The position numbers and the translations under genes are program-made. This document shows positions 32,703 through 43,020 of a DNA stretch of 64,000 nt, in pieces. How positions within the stretch are numbered: the first letter of the stretch is position 1; the number at the start of each line of letters is the position of its first letter. Origin of the DNA: Aplectana chamaeleonis (Eukaryota > Nematoda > Chromadorea > Rhabditida > Cosmocercidae); contig JAPDOI010001365.1 of the NCBI GenBank assembly GCA_029168955.1, positions 69,501-133,500 of the forward strand, read 5' to 3'. Under the pieces are notes generated by a model. It had not been told where the DNA came from and ran no database searches. It saw only the letters and a program-made list of their open reading frames with translations.

Positions 32703-33233
32703 AGGCCCTATCACGATAGACTCTACTCCTGTGATTGCAGTTAAAAACAATTAAGGTAGCTTTGAGCAAACGCTTTCTCAGAAGCAAAGAACGGCTTCGA
32801 AGATTGTTCCAAGGGTCAGGGTCGCCTCTTTCGGCCTTGTACTTCTTTTCATGAACACCTGTACGGCGCTTTCAACGCTTTGACCTGGGATCATCAGCAG
32901 TGGTCTTTCAAATAGATACGGGATGTGTGAAATGAGTGTCGAAAACATCCGGGAATCACCGTCGGAAAAATTGTTGACAAATTTGAAGTCTATTTCAATG
33001 AGCAACAGCTGCAGATGGTTGCAGGCCATGCGTCACTGTGATAGAGCCGTGTCGGTGTTGATGACAACAACTGGGTCCAAGGAGGCCGACCCTGACCACT
33101 AGAATAATCTTCGAAGCGGTTCTTTGTTCCTGAAGGGGCCGTTTTTTCGACGCTTTTCTGCTTCTGATGTGAGGGCTACCACAGCTGTAATTCATTGGAA
33201 ACTTGAGAACGAAGCCTGTCGTGAACAGTGCTT
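32703..33233. mobile_element. TTAA MITE family O (copy 2)
   Basis: AGGCCCTATCACGATAGAC follows TTGA and GTCGTGAACAGTGCTT precedes TTGA. The CGTGTCGGTGTTGATGAC and CAAGGAGGCC blocks match copy 1 at 10844-11419. Confidence 0.65.
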
Positions 33234-33237
33234 TTGA

Positions 33238-34389
33238 TGAGCTCCTTTCAATGAATGACCTCATTTCTTTTGCCTTGAATGTTCTTCATGGAATAAGTGT
33301 CCCAAGGTGGAGCTACAAAGATGACGGTAATTGATGTCGACGTTCGAGAATTGCGCACGACGTTGTCGGTCCTCCTTCATGTGGTCATTAATCAGCACTT
33401 CCGCTACAAATCACTATGAGAATAAGTAGAGGGAGACTTGAGTCAGGCACTTTTTTCTTAAAGAGCTGAAAGGATCTTGATATTTCTGAAAGCTATTTAG
33501 ATTCCGCATGCGAATCTCTCGATTCTAGATTCACTCGCAAAAAAATCCAGATCCCGTTTCCCTTTTCCCGCGTTCAACGCGAAAGGCAATCGAAGTATGT
33601 ACAGCGCATCTTCAGATATGAACTTTCAGAATATCATCTGATGGTGGAGCTCCCTGCTGCATAACACCTGTTGAACGTCTGCCTCAAAACAGCCAAACAA
33701 GTGATATGCAGAATGGAGCCATCCTGACACGCCCCAGAAGGGAGTCACTTTGTCACGCCCCCTTTTCAAGCTATCGGGTTTAGCAGAGGCTGCATGTTAG
33801 TTCTTCGTTTCCGGTTTCCTATATCATTCTGTTGCTGCATCAAGGATTAAATAGCTATTATCATGATGAATATTCACATTTTCTATGAATTTTTTCCTTA
33901 TTTTCTATGGCATAGGCTCATTCCAAGCAGTATTCACATATGTTTCCCAAAGCGATTTGGCTAATGTTGGAAAAGCGTCGACGGCGACGATGGCTTGCAG
34001 CGGTTTTTGCCGTCATCTTTCGCTTGGAATCATTCCCTGTGTCCACACCAGCGGCGGACAAGTTTGGAACTCGAAAAGACTGTATTACGCAAGACGACGC
34101 ATGCCTGCGCAATCCATGTCGGTGAGAACCAGCACAGCACCACCCACTCCCAACAAGGGCATTCGCGGCCGACGAAATAGGCGCTTTCTGAAAAATCTGA
34201 GCAAATCGATTGCACTATAAGGGATCTAAGGATGTACTAGCCTTCCTGAAAGCTTGCCTTGGTAAGAAATCGCTATGTGGTCACTCTCTTGGCACGACTA
34301 CCGATGCACAGGTTGACCCACACCTGTAAAATCAACTTGGAGTTGAGGGGCTGTTTGAACGAAGCTTTAGACATGAACCCTAACTGTTA
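33238..34389. other. no gene recognised
   Basis: A 111-codon plus-strand frame (33885-34220) overlaps long open frames on the other strand and has no recognisable domain. Nothing else is supported. Confidence 0.4.
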
Positions 34390-34830
34390 CAATACCGCTG
34401 CTATTCAAGGGAGAAAATGGGCGAAATCGCCTAAGTGTTCAACTAAAGCGTCGTTCGACCAAAACTCACTTCAAAACGCTCTGTTTTCAATTTCGAAGGG
34501 AGCAAAATGTTCGCCGTGCCACAATCTATCCAAATATATGGGACAAGTTTGGAATTTATTAATGGAAGCCCTTTTTTAAGATGGAGTTAGTATAGTAGTA
34601 AATAGTACGCCACCTTTAGCATTGTCAAAATGAAAATACATTTTACCTTGGAAAAAATGTTCCTCCGGAATATTTCGACATGATGGACTGGATCATGACT
34701 TGCTGTACATTTTGGCGCAATCAGACTTCAAACGGAGCACTTTGAGGAGAGTTGCGGTCGGAAGACGCTTTAGTTGCCCACTTTAGCGATTTCGCCCATT
34801 TTTCACTTGGGAAGCAGCGGTACTGCACCT
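34390..34830. repeat. foldback element with ~110-base arms
   Basis: CCGCTGCTATTCAAGG and AAAATGGGCGAAATCGCC (34396-34430) pair with GCGATTTCGCCCATTTTTC and CTTGGGAAGCAGCGG (34786-34819). The inner arms continue through CAACTAAAGCGTC against GACGCTTTAGTTG. The spacer is about 220 bases. Confidence 0.75.
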
Positions 34831-35123
34831 TTTCTATGACGTGAAATTGGCGTACACCGCTAACATGGGAGTTGTGGGAGTCTCTATCGGCCTAAGGCCC
34901 ACGCGGCCTGCGTCCTTGTCGACTGACCATTTCAAAAGCATTCTCCGGGTGAGCCTTCCCACGGCTGCACCTGACTGACTAGGATATTACTACACTTCGT
35001 CTATTATTCACGCTTATCGATTTAGAGGAGCAACAAATCTCTTCGCGATGGCCGCTCTTAGGCGAACAGTCTCATTTGGACAGACCTTACGTGTAAGTGC
35101 GGGTGACCCTCTGGACGACTTAA

Positions 35124-35644
35124 AGGCAGTGGTCACGATGAGAAGCGTTATCGAAAAAACTACAAAAATCAGCTTAGATCGAGAACAGCTAAAAAAACGG
35201 GCTAGAACTAGAGTTTCTAAGGCCCAAAAATGCCGATTCGTGCACACGTACACACCGGCGCCTAAAAAGATCGTGGTGGTCTCATGCCGGGCAGTCAAAA
35301 ATCATCGACATCCAGAGAAAGAAATAAATGCAAATTTACTTAATAAAAACAGTAGAACAATGAGAGCAAGCAATTCAGTCAATGTTTTTCACTAGATGAG
35401 TCAATGTTCATTGATTGAAATTCAATTTCAAGCCAGCTGATGTTCTTTATATTAGAGATTATCGATGCCGATGATGTAGAGTGGGCTCGTCCACCATAAA
35501 ATGACAAGGAAGTTCAGGCTTCAAATTTGACTCGAAACAGCGGTTTTTTTGTTCGATTTTCTCTTCTAGGTAATACTACTCTAAACCCAGAAATGGGTCT
35601 AGAGAGGAAAAGAAGACAAGCATATCTGATCGCGACCACTGCCT
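35124..35644 (+). mobile_element. TTAA MITE family D (copy 2)
   Basis: AGGCAGTGGTCACGATGAG follows TTAA (35120-35123) and ATCGCGACCACTGCCT precedes TTCA, directly followed by MITE B. Compared with copy 1 it has an extra poly-A-rich block near 35330. Confidence 0.83.
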
Positions 35645-35648
35645 TTCA

Positions 35649-36120
35649 AGGCACAGTTCAAAATCGCAGGTAAAATTTGATATTATGGTCCGGCCGGAGT
35701 GTGTACCATTCCTAACAAACCCGGAATCTCAACTCTTACGAATAAGCGAGAAAAATCGAGCACCCATTATCTCCGCCCCAAAATCAGCACCCATTTGCTC
35801 CGCCCACCTCAGCGGTTTCGGTCTCAATAAGAACGAGACGCGCCACGGATTTTGATAAAAATCTACGTTCTTCCATTTTTATCGGTCCAGCTTTGTTTTT
35901 AAGTCTACTTTAAAGCGACAGCTGCTAATGACGAGAAAAAACAAGCCCGAGACAACTCGTCCACGAAATTCTTACCGTCCAAATTTACGATCTTTGTGAG
36001 GCCGTAACTCCGTTCGTAGTGGGTTCTTAGCGATTCCGAAGACACCAATGTGATCAGCGTGCCATTCTCTCCTAAATGAGCAAACAAACTGGATAGCGAT
36101 TCCGAGGTTGGACTGCGCCT
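35649..36120 (+). mobile_element. TTAA MITE family B (copy 2), abutting D
   Basis: AGGCACAGTTCAAAATCGC starts after the TTCA that ends D; GAGGTTGGACTGCGCCT precedes TTAA (36121-36124). The interior matches copy 1 at 14426-14870. Confidence 0.83.
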
Positions 36121-36124
36121 TTAA

Positions 36125-36425
36125 TATGTATAAGACTACTACATGAAACTCAAGAATATGAGTATTATGAGCAATCAAGGAGGTGAGCAAGTTCTCGAAA
36201 AAGTCTTCAAAATTTAGTCGGAGAAACCCAAAAAAGCGAAAGTTTGTTTGGTTCTCGAAGGAGTTATCTGCTCACGCAACCACGGAAACAAGTAGGCAGT
36301 CAGTCGTTGAATTACGAATTGTGTTTCCATCAGAAATACATCTGCATTAATCGCTCCTTTCGAGAAGTTGATTGATCTCTTTTTGCCGTTTGCCCTTATC
36401 CCATTTGCGGCCGGTTAGTTCGAGA
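36125..36425. other. no gene recognised
   Basis: Nothing supported apart from a short pyrimidine-rich stretch leading to the candidate exon that follows. Confidence 0.4.
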
Positions 36426-36432
36426 AAAACTA

Positions 36433-36573
36433 CTTTGCTTCCAGTTCGAGAACTCACTAACGTCAGTCAGATCGTCATTCCAAGGTGGACGTTTGATGGA
36501 ATTGACGAAATCACATGCCCCCCTCTGTGCTATTTCATTAATCCGGTGCATTTTCGAGCCATACTGGTTACGA
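36433..36573 (+). CDS. possible internal exon, unrecognised
   Basis: A consensus-like 3' splice site (CTTTGCTTCCAG) is followed by an open segment whose reading includes PRWTFDGIDEI, CPPLCYF and INPVHFRAILVT. The last part loosely resembles the 'hFyv' strand of Tudor-like domains, but this is too short to assign. The proposed donor (ACGAG|GTCCAA) is weak. No neighbouring exon was found, and a 72-codon frame is also open on the other strand. Confidence 0.25.
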
Positions 36574-36781
36574 GGTCCAATATTATGGAGATTCCTAGTC
36601 TTTACCACTATCATAATTATTCATATTCCTTGCCGACAAAGACTGAGATATGTGGCCCAACCGGAATAGTTTGAGAAATGTGTGGAGCAAATTTAAATGT
36701 TTTTGAATATTTAATGCCTTTTTATGGCATGGTGTATGGTCACGAGATATCACAAGTGAGCGGTGTTGAGCTAAAAACTTA

Positions 36782-36853
36782 GGTGTCAGGCAGAAATCGG
36801 ACCTGCATCGCGTTCCGGGCGAGAGTGCTACCATTACACTACCGATAAGCTGT
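36782..36853 (-). pseudogene. tRNA-like sequence (tRNA-derived relic)
   Basis: On the minus strand, a D-arm-like GTAGTGTAATGGTAGCAC is followed by a stem TCGC/GCGA with loop CCGGAAC. A good T-arm follows (GCAGG, TCCGATT, TCTGC), then CTGACACC. The 5' acceptor does not pair with CTGACAC, and position 33 is C instead of U. It therefore does not look like a functional gene. A related sequence with shared 3' flank lies at 56620-56675. Confidence 0.5.
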
Positions 36854-36918
36854 GTACTAGATACGACAGCAATTACCTAAATTTTGTGTTCAACTAAATT
36901 CAAATTTAAATCACTTAA

Positions 36919-37375
36919 AGGCAGCATACACGCTCGTAAACGTGATTGAGATAACTACGAGAATAGAATGGTATGGCCCAGATTACAACGCCTACGCATT
37001 TTGAAGCGTCAAAAACGACCCACAATGCCGCTACATGAGTTAGAAGTTGGCCCCGCCCTGTATTTTCACGCCCCTGTATTTGCCCTTTCCCTGCAACGCA
37101 AGGTTGCTGGGTCATATTCACCATTGGTACTGTTGGTAGATTGCCTAACAAGTGAACCACCCACGTCACTGACGGCGAAGATAGCCCAGCAAACCTGCGT
37201 TGGGGGGGAAAAGGGAAATACAGGGGGGGTGGAAATACAGGGCGGGGCAAACTTAACTCATGTAGCGGCGTTGTGGGTCATTTTACACTTCAAAATGCGA
37301 ATGCATTATGTTGTAAGCCATACGGTTCGATTCACATTGTTATCCCAACCACGTTTACGAGCGTGTGTGCTGCCT
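36919..37375 (+). mobile_element. TTAA MITE family E (copy 3)
   Basis: AGGCAGCATACACGCTCG follows TTAA (36915-36918) and GAGCGTGTGTGCTGCCT precedes TTAA (37376-37379). The central arms (GGTTGCTGGGTCAT... and GCCCAGCAAACC) are inverted. Confidence 0.85.
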
Positions 37376-37379
37376 TTAA

Positions 37380-38081
37380 GGAAATCTGCTGGTAGGCTGG
37401 GGAAACATGGAGCAATATTTACTATAGCTTTTGTTTTGTGTAGTCCTAGATATGTCTTTTATCTTAGACGATTTCAGCAGAGCAGATTACATGCAATTGA
37501 TCGACTTCACCCAGTCTCGTCGTCAGAATGTGATCACAGTTTTCTGAGGAGCAAGAAGAATTTGTGACAGGGAAAATTCTTCTGGGAATGCGCCGTGCAT
37601 TGGACTTCCATTCAGAATTGTAGAGCCTTTTAAATGTTTATTGGGTCTATGCAATGACTTACGGTGGCCAGCCGATGGACAACATAGTGTTCTCATAGTC
37701 CTAGACAAGTGTCGTGCCAATATAACGACTCCGGAGGGCCAGAAGGCTTGTCTCGTCTTCGGCGAGGGTCGATCACTCAATCGTGTGCGTGTTAGCGGCG
37801 CCTCCTGCGTCTGCCCTCCACTACTCGTGGTTATATGGTTCTGATTGGGGCTCCGCCGGAGTTAAATGGATCAAAGGATTCTATGGGATCAAGGCCAGTT
37901 GAATTGGGATTAGCTATCTTGCTTCTTGGAGTTAGCTGATTTTGCCCACGCGTCATTGGTCTGGACGCGATTTTGCTGCCCCCTAATATGTACGATTTCA
38001 TCATTGCCTCACTCCACCTCGTCATCATTTGACCTGAGAATCGTTTATTCACTCTCTCGTCTTCAATCATTGTTTTTGTTG
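37380..38081. other. open frames of unknown nature, no gene assigned
   Basis: Two minus-strand frames (37831-38112, 37523-37780) and one plus frame (37641-37844) have coding-like composition but no domain, and overlap each other. The minus frame at 37831-38112 ends in a Ser/Pro/Asn-rich stretch typical of disordered tails. Confidence 0.3.
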
Positions 38082-38204
38082 ATGAAGATTTTGTATACAC
38101 TACTCTGTGCAACGGTCTGTGGTCGCAGCTATGCTCTTTTCATTTCAACTGAGCACCCACATCGTTCCTCCCAGACGATCGCATCCACCCGAATTCGCCT
38201 ATAA
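38082..38204 (+). CDS. possible small secreted peptide (40 residues)
   Basis: An in-frame ATG at 38082 starts MKILYTLLCATVCGRSYA, a short hydrophobic segment with a plausible signal-peptidase site. It is followed by about 22 polar residues and a stop at 38204. The larger open frame starts at 37926, so the start is a choice based on the hydrophobic core. A TATAAAA lies at the stop and a strong donor-like GTAAGT at 38333, so it could belong to a longer spliced gene. No family is recognised; chance is quite possible. Confidence 0.22.
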   Translation: MKILYTLLCATVCGRSYALFISTEHPHRSSQTIASTRIRL

Positions 38205-38790
38205 AAACCGTCCGCAACCTTCGCATTGAAAGTGAAGTGCCGAGAGGAATGTACGTATTCGTTTCATTTCCTTTCCATCCCACCCACGATGAACTCTCCC
38301 TCTTCCTGACCTCAATACCCTTTCAGCTATGCGTAAGTGCGCCACCATTGCAAACACCCTCATTAAACGTTGTGTTTTCACATAAAACGAACGATTTCCC
38401 AACGTTGCGATGGATCGCACAAAAACTACCACCAATCTCGTCCCGAATTCGGTGGCGCTGAGGAAAGTCTCATTGCATTTATACGAACGTTGAGGGAGCA
38501 CTTGATGGAATGCCTAGAGAAATTTCTGCTGGATTGCTTCTTTTAGGGAAAAAGTGGAACGGTTGGGCAAGACAGATGCTAGGACGTTATATTGCGTTTC
38601 CCCATACAGGGTTGCTAGAATGCGCAGCTTAACCACTCATGAATTACGACAGCTGGCTAGAAAAGCACGAATGAAGAACGGAGGATAGTTCACCTAAATA
38701 TGTAACCACTTGGTGAAGATGACATATTTTTCTGATGCCGACCTGAACTCACTATTTGACTGACATCGTTAAACTCTCGCAAATTAGGAT
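38205..38790. other. no gene assigned
   Basis: A plus-strand segment from ATG 38250 to the donor-like GTAAGT at 38333 is open and follows a TATAAAA at 38200, but no continuation was found. The rest holds nothing recognisable. Confidence 0.3.
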
Positions 38791-38924
38791 GTTGTCCAAC
38801 CTCATGGGTAAGTTCTGATAAAGTCCGACTGCAGTGTATAAAAACCGTATCAAGTGCAAAGTCTTCTTCCGCTAATAAAAAGGAGGAAAGTCAGAGAAAT
38901 GCATTCGTTCCGCCCCAAAAAAGC

Positions 38925-40005
38925 ACTCAGAGAAATCCAAGGACGATTCGCGTCGCGTTTGCAGGATTTTCCGCGGCCGACGACCGGACGATCCTTCACT
39001 GAAGCCGGTAAAGTGCCGGTAATGCGCCGCGGACCATCCTGCTAGCGCCGCGGATCGTCCTGCATGCGCCGCGGGTCCTCCTGAGAGCCGCCGCAGACCG
39101 TCCTCCCAACCCAGTCATGACCAGTCCGCCTCTTGTCGAGAGGTGCGTGAATGTCGCGGTCCAGGGCGGAGAAAGCCCCGCCTCGGTCCCGACAAGGGCG
39201 TAGAATTCTCCGAGATCTGCGGTGAGGAGCCACCCTCCCTGCGGACCGCGGCAAACCGCCCCCCCAGCTGTGAGAATATCCCCTACCCCCAGCGGCCAAA
39301 ATATGCTGGCCTCCAGGGGTGCGTTCCAGGAACGTTTCCAAGACGCTGTGGGAGACAAAACAACCTCTCCATGGACAAATTTGCTTTCCATGGATGCAAA
39401 TTATAACAGAAAATTGCTCCCACGTGGCCGTGGCTACGATTCGATGGACCCGTTTTGCCATGGGAATGTTCTTGGAACGCACCCCAGAGAGTGACTCGAA
39501 GTGACCTTCCAAGACCGGCATCAAGGGTGCATTCCAAGAACATTCCCACGGCTAAAGTTTTCCATGGAAACGTAGACACGGTGACGTGGAGGCAATTATC
39601 AGTTACAATTCGTGGCCATGGGAACAAGTTCAGCCATGGAGAGGCTATTTTCCCTCCCTCGGTATCGTGGGAACATTCTTGGAACGCTCCCCAGAATGTC
39701 GAGTGAGAACTCGAGTGAGAGGAGGCGCTCTTAATAACGGCTGCGCATGAAATAAACTCATCAGGACGTGGTCAATCGCTTTACCATGTTTTTCATGTCT
39801 GCCACCGCAGCCGTGCCTGCGATCAAGTGAGATGTGAGTGAGTGAGATGAGGAGGTGAAGTCGTTCAAATGCCGGTGCTCCCCGGAATGACCCCCCCATC
39901 GAGAGCAATCAGCGCCGCGGATGGGGCGTTTGACCGATCCGCTATCAATTGTGCCGCGGATCAGCCGTCGAGCGCCGCGGACGGGCCGTGAGTTTCTCTG
40001 AGTAG
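38925..40005. repeat. composite GC-rich foldback inside MITE B
   Basis: The outer ends CACTCAGAGAAA (38927) and TTTCTCTGAGTA (39991) are inverted. GCGCCGCGGA/CCGCGGCGC words repeat at 39021-39110 and 39910-39985. An inner hairpin occupies 39319-39695. A target duplication could not be resolved. Confidence 0.6.
39319..39695. repeat. inner inverted repeat with ~170-base arms
   Basis: GGTGCGTTCCAGGAACGTTTC and ACCTCTCCATGGACAAATTTG on the left pair, with mismatches, with AGCCATGGAGAGGCTATTTTC and CATTCTTGGAACGCTCC on the right. The loop is about 40 bases near 39500. CCATGG and TTCTTGGAACG words are frequent. Confidence 0.7.
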
Positions 40006-40288
40006 CCATTTCTCCCTCTCACATCCGCGTTTTCGGTCTCAGTGGATTTCAATCAGAAGCCATGTTCTTCCAATTGTTATCGGTCTAGCTTTATTCTGTT
40101 GCCTGCTCCAAGGCCAGCGCGAAAAAACAGACCTGAGACAACTCGTCAAGAAATTCCTCTCCGTACAGGTTCAACTTTGAGGAACCATAAGTTTGCTAGA
40201 ATTGAGTTCTGAGCACCACTTGCGCAGAATTCTCTCCTAGGCAGATAGGCATTCTCTCCCAGCCTCTGAGGTTGGGATGTGCCTTTAG

Positions 40289-40724
40289 AGGCACAGTCCA
40301 ACCTCAGAGGCTTTTTTCTGTTTCTCTGCCTATCTCAAAAACGGTCCCACGCTGATTCCAACGATGTCTTTGAAATTGCACAAGGTCTTCTGGGAACGAA
40401 GTTCTGGCCTTTCCAAAACTGAGCGGCGAAAGCACGGTGGACGAGTTGTCCGAGGCTTGTAACTTCCGTCATTTGCAACCGATGTGAACGAGTGGACCTC
40501 AGTGGATAGAGAGGCTGAGAATGAAGGGAAGAACGGAGATATTGATACGAAATCATCGTTGATCTCGCCACTGTTCAGCTCGAAACATCGTAAAAGGGGC
40601 GCGCCAAAGTGGCTTCTCAAAGAAGGCGCCGCAGGGTGGCTTCCTCCTATATCTCGCCTATCCGAGGTCTACTTCACGACAATGTGGAAATCTCAGATTT
40701 TGTCCTTCAGATTGGCCTGTGCCT
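40289..40724 (-). mobile_element. TTAA MITE with B ends and A-like interior
   Basis: AGGCACAGTCCAACCTCAG begins right after the end of the previous B element, and GATTGGCCTGTGCCT precedes TTAA (40725-40728). The interior (AAACGGTCCCACGCTGATTC, GGACGAGTTGTCCGAGG) is family A, so this copy links the two families. Confidence 0.75.
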
Positions 40725-40728
40725 TTAA

Positions 40729-41275
40729 TTCCTGCTTCCTCATACTGCTCGTAGGATTTGGTAAGAAGGCGCGCATGGCACGTTCTCGCGCTTTAGCGTT
40801 CTTTTCTAATAATTTTCTTCAAATTGACTAGTTCAAAAAACTATTTAGGATTCTAGTAAGGAGCGCTATCGGTAAAATGATTGTTAAGTTTGAACAAAAA
40901 GTTTGGGGTGAAATTTTTAGTGAGTAGTACAGTTTGTGAATAGAGTGTTTGGCTGCAAAGCTTTATCTGCGGTTTCAACGAACTGGAATTACACTCCCAA
41001 CGTTTTTTTCAAATCTGGGCCTCCCAACGTTTTTTTTTTCAAATCTGGGCCCTAGCAAGCATTATCTTGTTGGCTAGCCATCCTCATTCCAATTATGAAT
41101 TACCTTTTGAAAATTGAAAAAAATCGATTGGCATGAAAACGACACTAACGAAAGTGGCGCAAGAGACGCCTCTTTTGACCAATACACACTAGCGGTGGTG
41201 GTTTTTATGGTATTAGGGAGAATTATGATATCAAATTTTGACTCCAAATCTTTTTCGCTCTTTACAGGCAGTGTT
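40729..41275. other. no gene recognised
   Basis: Contains a short tandem duplication (CTCCCAACG, poly-T, CAAATCTGGGC repeated at about 40996 and 41026). Nothing else is supported. Confidence 0.45.
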
Positions 41276-42216
41276 CACGATGATTTCCATCCCCGAGTTT
41301 TTCACATAAAACAATGCGTTGGCCTCCAAGTGTTACGAAAATTACGGAGAAACGGCGAGAAACGCTTTACAACGTCCTATTTTAGTCACATTATTCTATT
41401 ATATGGACTAGTTGTTCGGTTGGATGAACATGTTCATGGTGATTGTGACCGTTGGGAATTAGGGTCAATCGAAAGTAGAAGAATATTTCATGCAAAGCAG
41501 GATTAGTTAGGGCTCTAAGGAAGGAACGGAGCAAAGGACGGGTCCACAAAAGATTTCATTGTCACAACAAACACTTCCTGTGATACTTAAGAGGTGCGGT
41601 GATACTTAAAGGCAGCGTTCACGATAAGAATCGTTTTTCTGCTTTTTCGCCTATCCTGAAGGCGAAAAAGCTCATTCCAATGATGTTTTTGGAATCGTAC
41701 AAGACCTTCTAGAAACGGAGTTATGGTCCCTCAAAATTGAGCTAGGGAAGCATGGTGGACGAGTTGTCCGAGGCTTGTAACTTCCGTATTTTGCAGCCGA
41801 TGTATGCGAGCTGACCTGAGTAAAGAGAGAAGTTGGGAATAAAGGGAAGAACGGGGCTATTGATCGGAAACCATTGTTCATCTCACAATCTCGAGCATTC
41901 ATTTGTTCACGTCGGTGGGCGTGGAACGTGCATCTGGGGTGTGACGAGCTGACGGGTGTCCAACTTTGGGGCCATAGGGGACCGTTCCGAGCTCATTTTT
42001 CTTAGTTTTTTCAACGTTAGGGTTGCGCTAGGCCCCGCAGCTGCCGATCTCCACCAAAAAATCAGACAAGGTTTTTATCGTGGACACTGCCTTTAAGGAT
42101 TTCGTGCACTTCTGGTGCGTTGTTCTCAATTTCTACGTTACTTTGGTTCTACCCGGGGGCCACTTAATCAATATAGCGAATACCATCAAAATTGAAGATT
42201 ATCGTGAACACTGCCT
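41276..42216 (-). mobile_element. TTAA MITE family G (copy 4), split by MITE A
   Basis: AGGCAGTGTTCACGATGATT begins the element (41276) and ATTATCGTGAACACTGCCT ends it (42216). Between 41610 and 42092 it is interrupted by a complete family A copy. The flanks GTGATAC and GGATTTCGTGC are contiguous (as GATACTTGAGGATTTCG) in the uninterrupted G copy at 45083-45566. Confidence 0.88.
41610..42092 (-). mobile_element. TTAA MITE family A (copy 4), nested in G
   Basis: AGGCAGCGTTCACGATAAG follows TTAA (41606-41609) and TTATCGTGGACACTGCCT precedes TTAA (42093-42096). The empty site in G copy 5 contains one TTGA, so the four bases are a duplicated target. This is the clearest evidence in the window for TTAA target duplication. 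Confidence 0.92.
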
Positions 42217-42220
42217 TCAA

Positions 42221-42710
42221 AGGCACAGTACACCTTCAGACATGAATTCTGTGATTTTTATTTGATTCTGTAGTAGACCCCTCGTATATAACACGTGACA
42301 TGTGCGAGATCCCTATTCCTCCAAATAAGCGAGATGTAAGATATAAGACCACCACAGGCCCGACCTCCTTCGCTCACCACCACGGGCCGAACCCCCTATC
42401 AGGTTTCCGACCTCGCTAGCGGTTAGATGGATGGATGATTTTCAACGAATTTTCGTTTTTCAGTCCGTTGCCGAACTGTCTCCATATCCTGGCTCGCTCT
42501 TATGGAACGATTGCGAATGGAGAGAAATACACGCCTGAGACAACTCGTCCACCAATTTTTTTGCCTTCAAAATATAGGCATCTCTAGGGAGCCATAACTC
42601 TGTTCATAGGTGGTCTTGGACGATTGCAGAGATACTTATGTGATCAGCGTGTGACTCTCTCCAAGACCAGCATGAAAACTGGAAAATAATTTTCTGGGTG
42701 TTCTATGCCT
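42221..42710 (+). mobile_element. TTAA MITE family C (copy 2), abutting G
   Basis: AGGCACAGTACACCTTCAG starts after the TCAA that ends G; TTCTGGGTGTTCTATGCCT precedes GTAA. The interior (GAGACAACTCGTCCACC, GTGATCAGCGTGTGACTCTC) matches copy 3 at 49389-49844. Confidence 0.82.
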
Positions 42711-42961
42711 GTAAGGAGGATGAAGTTGTCGAAACGCGTGTTCAAAGGGCCCGAAAAGTTTCCTGTAAGGGGATGTATCCAGTGTTCAAGCACGGCGCGT
42801 ACCCCACGGCTAATCTGAGCAGGCGATTGCGCACTGCACGGCCAATCGATTTGGTGGGATTGAAAACAGAGATTTTGATGAACCGGTATAAAACAATTTT
42901 GAGGTACATAGCTCATATTCACCCACCAATGATATTAGTCCTGTTTAGTACGGTTCTCCCA
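42711..42961 (+). CDS. possible exon, unrecognised
   Basis: Open from the end of MITE C to a strong splice donor (CTCCCAG|GTATGT at 42961). The reading is mixed polar/hydrophobic (VSCKGMYPVF, LSRRLRTARPIDLVG, HIHPPMILVLFSTVLP), with no domain recognised. The acceptor is uncertain (CCTGTAAG at 42762-42769 is possible). The opposite strand is open too, which weakens the case. Confidence 0.27.
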
Positions 42962-43020
42962 GGTATGTACAATGAATATGAATATTATTTTCTCGAAGAA
43001 ACGACAAAATCGAGTTCATG

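Larger units (their letters stand above)
38792..40284 (+). mobile_element. TTAA MITE family B (copy 4), split by a composite foldback
   Basis: The left portion (from about 38792, GTCCAACCTCATGGG, to CCGCCCCAAAA near 38922) and the right portion (about 40006-40284, CGTTTTCGGTCTCAGTGG to GAGGTTGGGATGTGCCT) are collinear with B copy 2. Roughly 1.08 kb of GC-rich inverted sequence lies between. The left terminus is eroded, so the start is approximate. Confidence 0.55.

Noticed and set aside
33885..34220. 111-codon plus-strand gene
   Set aside because: Several mutually overlapping frames on both strands and no recognisable motif.
36782..36853. Functional tRNA gene (apparent GGA anticodon)
   Set aside because: The 5' acceptor does not pair with CTGACAC and U33 is missing; a related defective copy shares the flank.
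38198..38333. TATA-box promoter with a short first exon ending at GTAAGT
   Set aside because: TATAAAA, ATG and donor are suitably spaced, but the peptide is unremarkable and no downstream exon was found; not enough for a gene call.
40335..40620. Overlapping minus-strand frames as genes
   Set aside because: They are translations of the MITE A interior and recur, in part, in the frames at 7651-8125 and 41672-41902.
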